From Hymenobacter psychrotolerans DSM 18569 (GTDB lineage: Bacteria > Bacteroidota > Bacteroidia > Cytophagales > Hymenobacteraceae): a stretch of 64,000 nt of DNA. The notes under the pieces were generated by a model. It saw only the letters and a program-made list of their open reading frames with translations. It searched no databases and was not told the origin of the DNA. A program made the position numbers and the translations under genes. Shown here piece by piece: positions 43,124-52,139 of this stretch (the stretch's first letter is position 1; each line of letters begins with the position of its first letter). The stretch covers positions 1-64,000 of the forward strand of contig NZ_FRAS01000008.1 of assembly GCF_900142395.1 (NCBI RefSeq), written 5' to 3'.

Positions 43124-45139
43124 ATGGCAGAAGTAGTAGACAACTTCGACTGGGACAATGTCGGAGCCAACAGCTTCGGTGGTAACTATACCGCTGAGCA
43201 GCGCGCCGAAATGGAGCAGATGTACAGCGAAACGCTGACCACTGTCCAGGAGGAAGAAGTAATCAAAGGCACCGTGGTTGGTATCACCGACCGTGATGTA
43301 ATCCTGAACATCGGCTTCAAATCCGATGGTCTGGTGCCCCTCTCCGAATTCCGCGACCTGACCGACCTCAAAGTTGGTGACGAGGTAGAGGTGTTCATCG
43401 AGGACCAGGAAGATGCTAACGGCCAGCTCATCCTGAGCCGTAAGAAGGCCAAGATTAAGCAGGCCTGGAAAGCTATTTACGACGCTCTGGAGAACGATAC
43501 CGTTCTGGAAGGTGTAGTAAAGCGCCGCACCAAAGGCGGCCTGATCATGGACCTGGACGGCGTAGAAGCCTTCCTGCCCGGCTCGCAGATCGACGTGAAG
43601 CCTATCCGTGACTTCGACATCTATGTGGGTCGTCGCATGGAAGTGAAAGTGGTGAAAATCAACGCCGCTTTCGACAACGTGGTAGTTTCACACAAAGTTC
43701 TGATCGAGAAAGACCTCGAGAAGCAGCGCGAAGCCATCCTCAACAACCTGGAGAAAGGCCAGATCCTGGAGGGCGTTATCAAGAACATGACCAACTTCGG
43801 TGTGTTCATCGACCTTGGCGGTGTAGACGGTCTGCTGCACATCACGGACATTTCGTGGGGCCGCATCGCTCACCCGAGCGAAGTACTCCAGCTCGACCAG
43901 AAGCTGAACATCGTGGTTCTGGACTTCGACGAAGCCAAGAAGCGTATCAGCCTCGGCCTGAAGCAGCTGACTCCCCACCCATGGGATTCGCTGGGCGCCG
44001 ACATGGGCGTAGGCTCGAAAGTGAAAGGCCGGATCGTGAATGTTGCCGACTACGGCGCGTTCATGGAAATCATCCCCGGCGTAGAAGGCCTGATCCACGT
44101 TTCAGAAATGAGCTGGAGCCAGCACCTGCGTAACCCGCAGGACTTCATCAAGCAGGGCGACGTAGTAGAGGCTCAGATCCTGACCCTCGACCGCGAAGAC
44201 CGCAAGATGAGCCTCGGCATCAAGCAACTGAGCGAAGACCCATGGACCCGCGGCGACTTCGGTACGAAGTACGCAGTAGGTACCAACCACAACGGTCTGG
44301 TGCGCAACCTGACCAACTTCGGCCTGTTCGTAGAGCTGGAAGAAGGTGTGGACGGCCTCGTACACGTTTCGGACCTGTCGTGGACCAAGAAGATCAAGCA
44401 TCCTTCGGAAGTGGTGAAGGTGGGCGACCGTTTGGACGTGGTAGTTCTCGAACTCGACGTTGCCAACCGTCGTCTGGCCCTGGGCCACAAGCAGCTGGAA
44501 GAAAACCCCTGGGATACGTTCCAGACGGTATTCACCCCCGGCTCGGTGCACAAGGCTACCATCACGGAGAAAACCGACCGTGGTGCGGTGCTCGAGCTGC
44601 CATACGGCATCGAAGGCTTCGCTTACCCCAAGTCGCTGGCCAAAGAAGATGGCTCGCAGGCTGAAAACGGTGAAGCGCTGGACTTCCGCGTAGTTGAATT
44701 CTCGAAGGAAGACCGTCGCATCGTGCTGTCGCACAGCGCCGTGTACAACCAGCAGGCTGAAGAAGACAGCCGCGCTTCGAAGTTCACGAAGAAGAAGCCG
44801 GCCGGTGGCGCTGCTTCCACGCAGGGCGAAGGCAAGCTGAGCGACCTGAAGAAGCCCGCAACGGCTGAGAAGTCGACCCTCGGTGACCTAGACGCTCTGT
44901 CGGCTCTGCGCGACAAGATGATGGGCAACGAGCGTCAGGCTGGCGAGCAGAAGCTGGCTGGCAAAGCCGCTCCGGCCGCTGAAGAAGCTCCTGCCGAAGG
45001 TGGTATCGTAGCTGCTGTAACCAGCGCTGCTTCGGCCGCTATCGACAAAGTGTCGGAAGTAGCTGGCGACGTGGTTGACACGGTGAAAAACGCCCTGTCG
45101 AGCGACGACACCGACAAGAAAGACGAAGAAAAAGCCTAA
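43124..45139 (+). CDS. rpsA: 30S ribosomal protein S1
   Basis: A 671-residue RNA-binding ribosomal protein with six S1 (OB-fold) domains at about 37-104, 118-192, 205-280, 293-368, 380-455 and 468-540; domains 3-5 have the canonical GVFIDLGGVDGLLH pattern. The last ~125 residues are an Ala-, Lys- and Asp-rich low-complexity tail. ATG 43124 gives the typical acidic N-terminus (MAEVVDNFDWD); the longer open frame covers the GC-rich leader. Codon use is biased, as in highly expressed genes. In Bacteroidota, S1 helps initiation on mRNAs that lack Shine-Dalgarno sites. Confidence 0.96.
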   Translation: MAEVVDNFDWDNVGANSFGGNYTAEQRAEMEQMYSETLTTVQEEEVIKGTVVGITDRDVILNIGFKSDGLVPLSEFRDLTDLKVGDEVEVFIEDQEDANGQLILSRKKAKIKQAWKAIYDALENDTVLEGVVKRRTKGGLIMDLDGVEAFLPGSQIDVKPIRDFDIYVGRRMEVKVVKINAAFDNVVVSHKVLIEKDLEKQREAILNNLEKGQILEGVIKNMTNFGVFIDLGGVDGLLHITDISWGRIAHPSEVLQLDQKLNIVVLDFDEAKKRISLGLKQLTPHPWDSLGADMGVGSKVKGRIVNVADYGAFMEIIPGVEGLIHVSEMSWSQHLRNPQDFIKQGDVVEAQILTLDREDRKMSLGIKQLSEDPWTRGDFGTKYAVGTNHNGLVRNLTNFGLFVELEEGVDGLVHVSDLSWTKKIKHPSEVVKVGDRLDVVVLELDVANRRLALGHKQLEENPWDTFQTVFTPGSVHKATITEKTDRGAVLELPYGIEGFAYPKSLAKEDGSQAENGEALDFRVVEFSKEDRRIVLSHSAVYNQQAEEDSRASKFTKKKPAGGAASTQGEGKLSDLKKPATAEKSTLGDLDALSALRDKMMGNERQAGEQKLAGKAAPAAEEAPAEGGIVAAVTSAASAAIDKVSEVAGDVVDTVKNALSSDDTDKKDEEKA

Positions 45140-45165
45140 GCTTTAGCACTCGTTGCAGTAAAGAG

Positions 45166-45195
45166 AGGCCCCGGCGTAAGTCGGGGCCTTTTTTG
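45166..45195 (+). terminator. rho-independent terminator of rpsA
   Basis: AGGCCCCG paired with CGGGGCCT, loop of 8 nt, followed by six T residues; 27 bp after the rpsA stop. Confidence 0.85.
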
Positions 45196-45300
45196 TGCCC
45201 ATTGGGCAGCAAGCGCCAGTGAGCAGGGACTGCGCGTGCAAAATTTTCCGCACGCTGCCAGCCACTTACCCGCCGGGACGCGAAAACCTCGCCTCCGCCA

Positions 45301-45331
45301 TTGGCAGAAGTCAGATTAAGCTGTATGTTTG
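45301..45331 (+). promoter_or_regulatory. promoter of tRNA-Cys
   Basis: The -7 box TATGTTTG at 45324-45331 and TTGG at 45301-45304, a partial -33 element, with a 19-bp spacer. The mature tRNA begins 17 bp downstream. Confidence 0.65.
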
Positions 45332-45347
45332 CATCCTCAAAACCACT

Positions 45348-45418
45348 GGTGACGTGACCGAGTGGCTAGGTAGAGGTCTGCAAAACCTCCTACAGCGGTT
45401 CGAATCCGCTCGTCACCT
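45348..45418 (+). tRNA. tRNA-Cys (anticodon GCA)
   Basis: A complete cloverleaf can be folded. The acceptor stem GGTGACG pairs with CGTCACC (45411-45417), with discriminator T. The D stem is ACC/GGT, the anticodon stem GAGGT/ACCTC with loop CTGCAAA (anticodon GCA), and the T stem AGCGG/CCGCT with loop TTCGAAT. The CCA end is not encoded. A promoter lies directly upstream and a terminator hairpin downstream. It is the only tRNA gene seen in the window. Confidence 0.96.
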
Positions 45419-45428
45419 CTTCTGCCTG

Positions 45429-45467
45429 AAGGCCCGCCATAAGCTCTGTGCTTGCGGCGGGCCTTTT
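45429..45467 (+). terminator. terminator after tRNA-Cys
   Basis: AAGGCCCGCC and GGCGGGCCTT form a 10-bp stem, followed by TT, 10 bp after the tRNA. Confidence 0.75.
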
Positions 45468-45606
45468 GCTTTGCGTAAATCCTCACCGAAAAAAGGAGCT
45501 GCCGCTTAGATATTCCGCTCGGATTCTGCGTACACGCCTTCCCGGGCTGAGTGGCCGGGCATCCGAAGGGGTGCATTCTACAGACTTATTTCAGGAACCA
45601 CGGCTG

Positions 45607-46422
45607 ATGAAAGTAACGCTATACGGATGGGTACTTGCCATGACTATGGCCGTGGCGCCACTTACCCAAGGCTACGCCCAGGACACGCCGGCACCGGCCG
45701 ACACAACGCATAAGTTTGAGAATCCAGCGGGCGTACCGGCACCGCAAAAGCAGCCCTGGTACAAAAGCAAGGTGGTGAAAGCCACCATCGTGCCGGCCGT
45801 GCTGATCGGCTACGGGGCGTATACTTTCAATGGCGGCGGCTTCTACACCAATCAGGAGGCCAACCGCGACATTCATAAGCTGTTTCCCACGTTTCGTACC
45901 CGCGCCGACGATATTCTGCTGATTGCGCCCTACCTGGAGTTGGGCGCGGTGGCGCTGGCCGGCGTGGAAACGCGCAACGACCGGATCAATATTGGCCTGG
46001 TAGTGCTGAAGAGCGAAATATTTATGCTCTCGACGGTTTTCGCTATAAAAAACCTCACGCGCGAACCCCGCCCCGACGGCTCCGATAACCTGTCGTTTCC
46101 ATCGGGGCATACGGCCCAGGCATTTTTGGCGGCCAGCATCGTGCACAACGAGTTTCGCGACAAAAGCCAGTGGTATGGGGTAGGAGCCTATACCATTGCA
46201 ACCAGTGTGGCCGCCCTGCGCATGATCAACAACAAGCACTGGCAAAGCGACGTGGTAGCGGGAGCCGGCATCGGGATTCTGTCGGCGCACGTGGGCTACC
46301 TGACGCACCGCAACCGCTGGGGCCGCAAGCCGCGCCTGCCGGAAGGCATGACGTTCACGCCGACCTGGGTGCCGGGTCCAGGCGGCGGGATGGGCATGGG
46401 AATGGTCTGGCAATTGCGCTAA
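45607..46422 (+). CDS. PAP2 family phosphatase
   Basis: A 271-residue exported or membrane-associated phosphatidic-acid phosphatase-type enzyme. ATG 45607 gives a signal peptide ending GYAQ. The PAP2 signature is complete: KNLTREPRPDG, SFPSGHTAQAF with the conserved His, and NKHWQSDVVAG with the second His. A Gly/Met-rich C-terminus follows. It may dephosphorylate lipid phosphates such as phosphatidate or polyprenyl diphosphates. It is a single gene downstream of tRNA-Cys, in a separate transcription unit. Confidence 0.9.
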   Translation: MKVTLYGWVLAMTMAVAPLTQGYAQDTPAPADTTHKFENPAGVPAPQKQPWYKSKVVKATIVPAVLIGYGAYTFNGGGFYTNQEANRDIHKLFPTFRTRADDILLIAPYLELGAVALAGVETRNDRINIGLVVLKSEIFMLSTVFAIKNLTREPRPDGSDNLSFPSGHTAQAFLAASIVHNEFRDKSQWYGVGAYTIATSVAALRMINNKHWQSDVVAGAGIGILSAHVGYLTHRNRWGRKPRLPEGMTFTPTWVPGPGGGMGMGMVWQLR

Positions 46423-46740
46423 GCGAGCCGCTGAATTCCTGCCGTTAGCTTCCGGCAAACTGGTGCGTAGTAGCCCTGAGTGCCGCTGGCAGAACTGTAC
46501 CTGCCGGGCCGGAAGAGCCGCGTTTCGGCCACAACAGGAGGATTATGATAGATTTTTTATCGGTTGTGCAGGTAGTACTGCAGTAGGTTGGCAACGGCAA
46601 GATGCTGACATTGTGAGGCAAGTGAAAAGCCGCGGCTGTCCGGTGCTGAAAGAAGCCCGCGCTGGCTTTACAGGCTCAAATCCCTACATTTAACTTCAGC
46701 GTACAATCCGCTCTACTCAGTCTCCACCCCCTTTCCCTGT
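46423..46740. other. intergenic region before the cyanophycin synthetase gene
   Basis: 318 bp without a supported gene. TACATTTA at 46685-46692 is a likely -7 box for the synthetase gene. AGGAGG at about 46536 lies before a 13-codon ORF starting at ATG 46544, but its reality is doubtful. Confidence 0.4.
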
Positions 46741-49368
46741 ATGAAGATTATTGACCTCCGCACGATGCGCGGCCCCAGCTATTGGTCTGTCAAGCACTAT
46801 AAGCTGATTGTACTGAAAGTAGATATGCAGGATATGGCCGAAGCCTGGTCGAATGCGGTGCCGCTGCTGGCCGAGCAGCTCCCGATACTGCTCCCCGAGC
46901 TAGGCCAGCCGGCACCTATGGAATCGGAAAAATCGGTGCTGAAAAACCCGCCCCTCAATCAGGAACAACTAGCCGACGGTGAGCCGCTGGGCCACGTTAT
47001 TCAGCACGTAGCGCTGGCGTTGCAGCGCATGGCCGGCATGCCCGTGTACTGGGGCAAGTCGTATCCGGCGCATCAGGAAGGCGTGGAGTTTGTGGTGTTC
47101 AGCTACCAGGAGGAGCGGGCCGGCCGCATGGCTGCCGAAGCCGCCGTGCAGCTCGTGGACGACCTGTGCCACGGCCGTTCCGTGAACGTGAAGCCGATAA
47201 TAGACGAGTTGCACCAGATTCGGGAAGACGAGTTTTTCGGTCCCAGCACGTGGAGCATCGTGACGGAGGCGGCTTCCCGCAACATTCCCTACATCCAGCT
47301 CAAGAACAGCAGCATCATTCAGCTCGGCTACGGCGTTAACCAGAAGCGCATCTGGGCCACCACCACCAGCTACACCTCGCACGCCGGGGTGGAGGTGGCC
47401 GGCAATAAAAACCGCACCAAAGCCATGCTCAAGGATGCCGGCGTGCCGGTGCCCAACGGCACCACCGTCTATTCTGAAGACGGCCTGCGCGACGCCATCG
47501 AAGAGCTGGGCTTCCCCATCGTGACCAAGCCGCTCGACGGCAACCACGGCAAAGGCGCTACCATCCGCATCATGAACTGGGAAGACGCCGTGGAAGGCCT
47601 GCACGCCGCGCAGAAGTATTCACGCGCGGTTATCGTAGAGCAGTTTATCGAAGGCGACGACTACCGGATGCTGGTGGTAAGCGGCAAGCTGATTGCGGCC
47701 GCCAAGCGCACACCGGCCGCCGTTACCGGCAACGGTACGAGCACCATTCAGCAGCTGATTGATAAGGTTAATGAAGACCCGCGCCGCGGTGTGGGCCACG
47801 AGAAGGTGCTTACCAGCATCAAAGCCGACCAGCACACGCAGGATTTGCTGCAGAAGCAAGGGCTTACGCTGGAAAGTGTACTGCCGGCCGGGCAGGAGCT
47901 GTATCTGAAAAGCACGGCTAATATCAGCACCGGCGGCACCGCCACCGACGTTACGGACCTGGTGCACCCCTACAACGTGCTGATGGCCGAGCGGGTAGCC
48001 GGCATCGTGGGCCTCGACATCTGCGGTATCGACCTGCTGACCTCCGACATTGCCATTCCGCTGAACGAAACGCGGGGCGCGGTGATTGAGGTGAATGCTG
48101 CCCCCGGCTTCCGGATGCACATTTCGCCCACCGAAGGCCTACCCCGCAACGTGGCGGCTCCGGTAGTAGACATGCTGTTTCCGCGCGGCAGCAATGCCCG
48201 GATTCCGATTTTCGCCGTCACGGGTACCAACGGCAAAACCACCACCACCAGTTTGTTGTCGCATATTGTAGCTTCCAAAGGCTACAAAGTAGGCCACACA
48301 ACTACCAGCGGCATCTACATCCAGGGTGTGCAGCTCCAAAGCGGCGACTGTACCGGCGGACAGAGCGCGGAGTTTGTGCTGAAAGACCCCACGGTGAATT
48401 TCGCGGTGCTGGAAACGGCCCGCGGTGGTATGCTGCGCTCCGGCCTGGGTTTCCATACCTGCGACGTGGCTATCGTGACCAACGTAGCCGCCGACCACCT
48501 GGGCATGCGCGACATCTATACTGTGGAGGAAATGGCCGCCGTGAAGGGTGTACTGCCCCGCACGGTGCGCAAAAACGGCTGGGCCGTGCTCAACGCCGAC
48601 GATGACCTGGTGTATGCCATGCGCGAAAAGCTGGATTGCCGGGTAGCCCTCTTCAGCATGGACGAGCACAGTCCCCGCATCCGGGAGCACGCCGAAAACG
48701 GCGGGCTGGCAGCCGTGTACGAGGAAGGCTACATCTCCATCTACAAAAACAGCTACAAGCTGCGCATCGACCGGGCCGCCGAATTCCCGATTACGTTTGG
48801 GGGCCGCGCTACCTTCAACATCGAAAACTCGCTGGCGGCCGCGCTGGCCTGCTACTGCTACGGTTTCGACAAAGACGACATCAAGCAGGCGCTCCGCACG
48901 TTCGTGCCTTCGGCGGCCAAAACGCCAGGCCGCATGAACGTCTACAAGTTTCCGCAGTTCGAGGTGATTGTGGACTACGCCCACAACACGCACGGCATCG
49001 AGAAATTCGCCGAGTTCCTGAACGCCACCGAAGCCACGCGCAAAGTCGGCGTAGTCTCGGGTCTCGGCGACCGGCGCGACGAAGACACGCTTAGCTTCGC
49101 CCGCATTGCCGGCCGGATTTTCGATGAGGTCGTCTTGCGTCAGGACCGTGACCTGCGCGGCAAAACCAAGGAGCAGCTCAAGGAAATCATGGAGCGTGGC
49201 CTGCGGCTCGATGCCCCCGACCTGCCCATCACCTATATCGAGGACGAAATGGACGCCATCAACCATGTGCTGGCCACGGCCCAGCCCGGCTCGGTGGTAG
49301 TGCTGTTCGCCGAAAACGTGAAGGCGACCCTCAAAAAGCTGGATGAGTACGAAGCTTCGCTGACCTAG
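46741..49368 (+). CDS. cphA: cyanophycin synthetase
   Basis: An 875-residue enzyme that polymerises Asp and Arg (or Lys) into cyanophycin, a nitrogen reserve. An N-terminal region (1-160) precedes an ATP-grasp domain (about 210-480) with NKNRTKAMLKDAGVPVP and NGKGATI-type loops. The C-terminal Mur ligase-like domain has its P-loop GTNGKTTTT near residue 495, then ETARGGMLRSGLGF and DYAHNTHGIEKF. Length is standard. The usual partners, cyanophycinase (cphB) and isoaspartyl dipeptidase, are not adjacent. ATG 46741 is clear, and the gene is followed by a strong bidirectional terminator. Confidence 0.95.
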   Translation: MKIIDLRTMRGPSYWSVKHYKLIVLKVDMQDMAEAWSNAVPLLAEQLPILLPELGQPAPMESEKSVLKNPPLNQEQLADGEPLGHVIQHVALALQRMAGMPVYWGKSYPAHQEGVEFVVFSYQEERAGRMAAEAAVQLVDDLCHGRSVNVKPIIDELHQIREDEFFGPSTWSIVTEAASRNIPYIQLKNSSIIQLGYGVNQKRIWATTTSYTSHAGVEVAGNKNRTKAMLKDAGVPVPNGTTVYSEDGLRDAIEELGFPIVTKPLDGNHGKGATIRIMNWEDAVEGLHAAQKYSRAVIVEQFIEGDDYRMLVVSGKLIAAAKRTPAAVTGNGTSTIQQLIDKVNEDPRRGVGHEKVLTSIKADQHTQDLLQKQGLTLESVLPAGQELYLKSTANISTGGTATDVTDLVHPYNVLMAERVAGIVGLDICGIDLLTSDIAIPLNETRGAVIEVNAAPGFRMHISPTEGLPRNVAAPVVDMLFPRGSNARIPIFAVTGTNGKTTTTSLLSHIVASKGYKVGHTTTSGIYIQGVQLQSGDCTGGQSAEFVLKDPTVNFAVLETARGGMLRSGLGFHTCDVAIVTNVAADHLGMRDIYTVEEMAAVKGVLPRTVRKNGWAVLNADDDLVYAMREKLDCRVALFSMDEHSPRIREHAENGGLAAVYEEGYISIYKNSYKLRIDRAAEFPITFGGRATFNIENSLAAALACYCYGFDKDDIKQALRTFVPSAAKTPGRMNVYKFPQFEVIVDYAHNTHGIEKFAEFLNATEATRKVGVVSGLGDRRDEDTLSFARIAGRIFDEVVLRQDRDLRGKTKEQLKEIMERGLRLDAPDLPITYIEDEMDAINHVLATAQPGSVVVLFAENVKATLKKLDEYEASLT

Positions 49369-49375
49369 CAGCGCT

Positions 49376-49434
49376 TATAGCGCACACAAAAAAGCCCCGG
49401 CTACTGCAGCCGGGGCTTTTTTGTGTGCGCTATA
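49376..49434. terminator. bidirectional palindromic terminator
   Basis: Perfect 27-bp arms with GCCCCGGC cores and A/T runs around a 5-nt loop, between the converging cphA and coiled-coil protein genes. Confidence 0.88.
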
Positions 49435-49452
49435 ACGAAGAGCTAAACCGGC

Positions 49453-50400
49453 TTATTTCAGCGTGAAAGTAGTTTTGCCAATCATCACACCACCTTCGTA
49501 GAGCTCGATGGTGTGCAGGCCGGTTTTGTAGGCGGCCCCTTTGGCGTAGAGAAATTGCACGGGCTGGCGCGTGTTGTCATACACGATGTCCTGCTTGGCC
49601 GTGTAGAAAGCCTCCGAGCCGTCAATCATGAACGTGCCGCCGCCGGTGCTCAGGTTGTAGAGCGCCGCCCCGTCGGGCTCAATCAGGCGCAGCATAATCT
49701 GCTTGGTTTCCTTCGGCGACACGTCGTTGCGGGCCAGGTTGAAGGTGATTTTGATCTTCTCGACCCGCTTGGCTTTAAACTCGTTGTCGTCGTCGTCTTT
49801 CTCTTTGTTGCGCGAGTTCACAACGCCCACCCGAATGTTTTCGGCCTGCAGGCGTGAGGCCACGGCCACCTTCTCGCTTAGCTCCTGGTTGGAGCGGGCA
49901 ATGGTCGTGATGGTGTCAGAAAGGCGGTTCTGGCGCTCCTTAAGCGTAGTGGTTTCGGTGTAGAGCGCCTCGTTGTCGGCCTTTAGCTGCGCAATTTCGT
50001 CGTCTTTCTTGCGCAGCTGAGCCTCGAAGTTCTGAGCGCGCTGCTTGAAGCGCTGCTGCTCTTTGATGGAGAAGCTGCCCGCCTTGAAGGAGCGCAGCTT
50101 CAGCAGGTCGGCATTGATGGAGGCAATCTTGGCTTCGAGCGAATCGTTGGACAGACCCATGGCCTGCACTTCCTGGCTCTGGCGCTCAAAATCAGCCTTA
50201 AGCTTCTCGTATTCGGTGATTTGGGTTTTCAGCAGGTCATCCTTTTCCTGTACCTGCGTGGTGAGCTGCTGGTTTTCGGCATTCTTCTGCCGGTTCATCC
50301 AGTACAATACGCCATTGATACCGAGCAACACCAGAAAAAGGGCGACAATGAGCAGAATACGGCTGTTGTTCCGGGGTTCTGGGCTAGGATTTTGTTCCAT
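49453..50400 (-). CDS. membrane-anchored coiled-coil protein
   Basis: A 315-residue protein with one N-terminal membrane helix (ILLIVALFLVLLGINGVLYW), a long parallel coiled coil (about 40-190, rich in Lys, Glu, Gln and Leu heptads) and a C-terminal beta-rich domain of ~100 residues beginning after EKIKITFNLARNDVSPKETK. No enzyme motif is visible. The architecture suggests a periplasmic structural or sensory protein anchored in the inner membrane. The ATG at 50400 is clear. It is divergent from the methyltransferase gene at 50515. Confidence 0.8.
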   Translation of the reverse strand: MEQNPSPEPRNNSRILLIVALFLVLLGINGVLYWMNRQKNAENQQLTTQVQEKDDLLKTQITEYEKLKADFERQSQEVQAMGLSNDSLEAKIASINADLLKLRSFKAGSFSIKEQQRFKQRAQNFEAQLRKKDDEIAQLKADNEALYTETTTLKERQNRLSDTITTIARSNQELSEKVAVASRLQAENIRVGVVNSRNKEKDDDDNEFKAKRVEKIKITFNLARNDVSPKETKQIMLRLIEPDGAALYNLSTGGGTFMIDGSEAFYTAKQDIVYDNTRQPVQFLYAKGAAYKTGLHTIELYEGGVMIGKTTFTLK

Positions 50401-50514
50401 TACGAGCGGGGTTAAATGAAGACCGGCGAGCCGGTGCGTGCGTTACCTTTACACACAAACAAACGAAAATTTAAAACAAAACTGGTTTTGGCGAACCGCT
50501 GACGACCACAGGAA

Positions 50515-51138
50515 ATGTACGAGAAGCGCATGAAACCCGATACTGTATTCGACGAAACTTACTGGAGCAGCCGCTACAACACGGGCCGCACCGGCTGGGA
50601 TACCGGCTCCATAACGCCCCCTCTGCGCAATTATTTCGACCAGATGGGCGCGGCTGATGCCCGGCGCATCCTGATTCCCGGAGCCGGCCGGGCCTACGAG
50701 GCGGAATATCTGCACGAATTGGGTTTTTCTCAGGTCCATGTGGCCGACCTCGCGCCCGAGGCCCTGGCGGCGCTGCAGCAGCGGGTGCCCGGGTTTCCGG
50801 CCGCGCACCTGTTGCTGCAGGATTTCTTTGCGCTGCCTGCCCAGCCGCCGTACGACCTGCTGGTGGAGCAGACCTTTTTCTGCGCCCTCGACCCGACCCT
50901 GCGCTCCGCCTACGCCCAGCAGTGTGCCAACCTGCTGCGCCCGGGCGGCAAATTGGTCGGGTTGCTCTTCGAAACTGACTTTGGCCCGTCGTCGGAGCCT
51001 CCTTTCGGCGGTACCCGCGAAGAATACCGCGCCTATTTCGAGCCCTACTTCGACTTTGTGCATTTCGACACGGCCTATAATTCCCTCAAGCCGCGGCAGG
51101 GCAAGGAGCTGTTCATGTGCCTGCGCCGCAAAGCCTAA
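50515..51138 (+). CDS. TPMT-like SAM-dependent methyltransferase
   Basis: A 207-residue class I methyltransferase of the thiopurine S-methyltransferase type. SRYNTGRTGWDTGSITPPLR is the family N-terminal signature (the active-site cover). ILIPGAGRAYEAEYL is the SAM-binding motif I, and VEQTFFCALDP lies in the core. Related bacterial enzymes detoxify thiols, tellurite or selenite, but the substrate here is unknown. The ATG at 50515 or at 50530 is possible. It is a single gene upstream of kdsA. Confidence 0.88.
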   Translation: MYEKRMKPDTVFDETYWSSRYNTGRTGWDTGSITPPLRNYFDQMGAADARRILIPGAGRAYEAEYLHELGFSQVHVADLAPEALAALQQRVPGFPAAHLLLQDFFALPAQPPYDLLVEQTFFCALDPTLRSAYAQQCANLLRPGGKLVGLLFETDFGPSSEPPFGGTREEYRAYFEPYFDFVHFDTAYNSLKPRQGKELFMCLRRKA

Positions 51139-51181
51139 GCCCGCCGCAGTGGCAGAAGCGGGCTTACGGGTTGGTATCCGT

Positions 51182-51189
51182 TACCTTTG
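51182..51189 (+). promoter_or_regulatory. -7 promoter box TACCTTTG of kdsA
   Basis: An exact TAnnTTTG match, 62 bp upstream of the kdsA ATG and 43 bp after the methyltransferase stop. Confidence 0.55.
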
Positions 51190-51251
51190 CTGCCATCCAT
51201 CAGCCCAGGCGGCCCGGTGTCAGCTACTGCTGCCTGCTCTATCTTCATCGT

Positions 51252-52076
51252 ATGCTCGAACTCCTCGCCAACACCCTGCCGCACTTTCGCAATACCAATT
51301 CCGGTCAGTTTTTCCTGATGGCCGGCCCCTGCGTAATCGAGGGCGAAGACATGGCACTGCGCATCGCCGAAAAGGTGCGCCACATGACCGATAAGCTTCA
51401 GATTCCCTACATTTTCAAGGGCTCCTACCGCAAAGCCAACCGCAGCCGCCTTGATTCCTTCACCGGCATCGGCGACGAAAAGGCGCTCCGCATTCTGCAG
51501 AAAGTCGGCCGCGAAATCGGGGTGCCCACCGTCACCGACATCCACGAGTCGGATGAGGCGGCGCTGGCAGCCGAGTACGTAGATGTGCTGCAGATTCCGG
51601 CTTTCCTGTGCCGCCAGACCGATTTGCTGATTGCGGCGGCCAAAACCGGCAAGGTGGTGAACGTCAAGAAAGGACAGTTCCTCAACGGCGAGGCCATGCA
51701 GTTTGCCGTGGACAAAGTGCGCCAGTCCGGCAACAACAACGTGATTCTCACGGACCGCGGCAACTCCTTCGGCTATTCTGATTTGGTGGTTGACTTCCGC
51801 AATCTGCCCGCTATGCGCGAGTTCGGCGTGCCCGTAGTGATGGACGTGACTCACTCGCTGCAGCGCCCAAACCAGAGCAGCGGCGTCACGGGCGGCCAGC
51901 CGGCCCTCATCGAAACCATTGCCAAGGCCGCCATTGCCGTAGGGGCCGACGGCCTGTTTATCGAAACGCACCCAACGCCCGCCACGGCCAAGTCAGACGG
52001 CGCCAACATGCTCTCCCTCGACAAGCTGGAAGACCTGCTCATAAAGCTCACGCGGGTACGGGAAGCTGTGCGCTAA
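51252..52076 (+). CDS. kdsA: 3-deoxy-8-phosphooctulonate (Kdo-8-P) synthase
   Basis: A 274-residue enzyme that condenses phosphoenolpyruvate with arabinose 5-phosphate to Kdo 8-phosphate, a step of LPS inner-core synthesis. It is a TIM-barrel of the DAHP-synthase superfamily: AGPCVIEGEDMA, FKGSYRKANRSR, PTVTDIHES, PAFLCRQTDLL, KKGQFLNGE, LTDRGNSFGY and DVTHSLQRPN are all characteristic. The Cys in PAFLCRQ is conserved; a metal-dependent type is possible. ATG 51252 fits the family N-terminus. Confidence 0.97.
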   Translation: MLELLANTLPHFRNTNSGQFFLMAGPCVIEGEDMALRIAEKVRHMTDKLQIPYIFKGSYRKANRSRLDSFTGIGDEKALRILQKVGREIGVPTVTDIHESDEAALAAEYVDVLQIPAFLCRQTDLLIAAAKTGKVVNVKKGQFLNGEAMQFAVDKVRQSGNNNVILTDRGNSFGYSDLVVDFRNLPAMREFGVPVVMDVTHSLQRPNQSSGVTGGQPALIETIAKAAIAVGADGLFIETHPTPATAKSDGANMLSLDKLEDLLIKLTRVREAVR

Positions 52077-52100
52077 GCTCGGCGGCACGGTTGCAAATGG

Positions 52101-52133
52101 TTGCAATTCGTTCCAAAACAAAGTCTATATTTG
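52101..52133 (+). promoter_or_regulatory. promoter of the candidate structured RNA
   Basis: The -7 box TATATTTG at 52126-52133 and TTGC at 52101-52104 as a -33 element, with a 21-bp spacer. The box is framed by TTCGTTCCAA (from 52107) and TTGGAAACGAA (to 52149), an imperfect inverted repeat that could be an operator. The TTGCAAATGGTTGCAA direct repeat lies just upstream. Confidence 0.6.
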
Positions 52134-52139
52134 TTACGT

